Assembly: GCF_000147815.2 (NCBI RefSeq)
Contig: NC_015957.1
Span: 6,572,001 to 6,636,000 of the forward strand
Origin: Streptomyces violaceusniger Tu 4113
GTDB lineage: Bacteria > Actinomycetota > Actinomycetes > Streptomycetales > Streptomycetaceae
Reading direction: 5' to 3'
DNA length: 64,000 bases
The position numbers and the translations under genes were made by a program. The notes beneath the pieces were generated by a model. The model worked only from the letters and a program-made list of their open reading frames with translations, was not told the DNA's origin and did no database searches. The first letter of the stretch is position 1, and each line of letters starts with the position of its first letter. Below, piece after piece: positions 63,596 to 64,000 of the stretch.

Positions 63596-64000
63596 GTGCC
63601 GACTCCAAACAAAACACGGACGGCCATCCTGGGCGCGCGCCGCTCCGTCACCGCGGATCGCGACCTCGCCCGACTCCGCGCCGCCATCACCGCGTTCTTC
63701 TTCCTCGACGGCTTCGTGTTCGCCGGATGGGTCGCCCGGATCCCCGCGATCAAGGACCGGACGAGCGCCTCGGAGGGCGCGCTGGGGCTGGCCCTGCTCG
63801 GCGTGTCCGCTGGCGGGACGGCCACGATGATGGCCACCGGACGGCTGTGCCGCCGCTTCGGCAACCACCCGACGACGGTGGCCGCCGGTGTGCTGTTCGC
63901 GGGCTCCGTCGCGCTGCCGCCGCTGACCCACTCCGCGCTCGCCCTCGGCCTGGTGCTGCTGGTCTTCGGCACCGGGTTCGGTGCGCTCAACGTGGCCATG
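63596..64000 (+). CDS. MFS transporter, N-terminal part, cut by the window end
   Basis: 135 codons from GTG at 63596 to the edge, no stop. Helix 1 ITAFFFLDGFVFAGWVARIP near 31-50, the MFS loop GRLCRRFGN near 80-90 between helices 2 and 3, then VAAGVLFAGSVALPPL and LALGLVLLVFGTGFGALNVA. It has no ribosome binding site and starts 17 bp from the divergent ROK regulator, so it may be leaderless. The type resembles MFS proteins paired with ROK regulators in sugar or drug export. Substrate not known. Confidence 0.85.
   Translation, partial: MPTPNKTRTAILGARRSVTADRDLARLRAAITAFFFLDGFVFAGWVARIPAIKDRTSASEGALGLALLGVSAGGTATMMATGRLCRRFGNHPTTVAAGVLFAGSVALPPLTHSALALGLVLLVFGTGFGALNVAM

Overview
The window is high-GC actinobacterial chromosome with Streptomyces features: GTG and TTG starts, strong third-position GC, GC-rich hairpin terminators, and families typical of the genus (DUF6643-like, TerD, UvrA-like paralogue, Ser/Thr kinases). 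A complete cyclooctatin (diterpene) cluster and an intergenic repeat carrying TCGATATGCGGCTCCGCCGCG-type sequence suggest a strain near the S. melanosporofaciens / S. violaceusniger group. The species assignment is inference. No rRNA, tRNA, CRISPR array, intact insertion sequence or replication origin was seen.

Layout. 1-9.5 kb: lipid and acyl-CoA metabolism (partial OB-fold protein, crotonase, two acyl-CoA synthetases, nitronate monooxygenase-like flavoprotein, PYROXD2-like oxidoreductase), with a peptidase E-like protein and a secreted chorismate mutase. Two 17-bp operators of the form TCTGA-N7-TCAGA and a KstR-like box lie upstream of these genes. 9.6-14.3 kb: TPR-containing Ser/Thr kinase, MpaB-like oxygenase, and an AraC regulator between two paralogous VOC proteins. 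14.4-17.1 kb: short UvrA-like ATPase and a flavoprotein fragment. 17.2-22.2 kb: a two-component system divergent from a ferric reductase / FMN-binding protein / ApbE operon, which is probably a flavin-based membrane electron-transfer chain. 22.3-28.1 kb: acyl-CoA dehydrogenase with a second KstR-like box, one reading frame joining a GT39-like membrane protein to a PPOX flavoprotein, and the dhaKLM dihydroxyacetone kinase operon.

28.2-34.4 kb: cotB1-cotB2-cotB3-cotB4 (GGPP synthase, CotB2 cyclase, two P450s) followed by a TetR regulator with its own palindrome. 34.6-39.1 kb: probable 3-hydroxybutyrate utilisation set (MHS transporter, GAF/PucR regulator, dehydrogenase) with a 4 x 30-bp palindromic repeat array. 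39.1-45.9 kb: Nudix, O-antigen-ligase-like membrane protein, PH-like membrane protein, Asp/Glu racemase, HpnB-like glycosyltransferase, TerD protein, DUF6643-like protein.

46.3-57 kb: stress and hypoxia-like group: LuxR response regulator, lone cyclic-nucleotide-binding domain, RsbW-like ATPase, double Usp protein, DevS-like GAF kinase, Rv1733c-like membrane protein, a beta-helix/AAA+ fusion, and a large membrane alpha/beta hydrolase. 57-64 kb: DeoR regulator, SRPBCC protein, Cds1-like PLP enzyme, second RsbW-like ATPase, SHOCT protein, DUF4865 protein, ROK regulator and a truncated MFS transporter.

A recurring oddity is the number of short tandem repeats (12-30 bp units) inside linkers, across stop codons and between genes.
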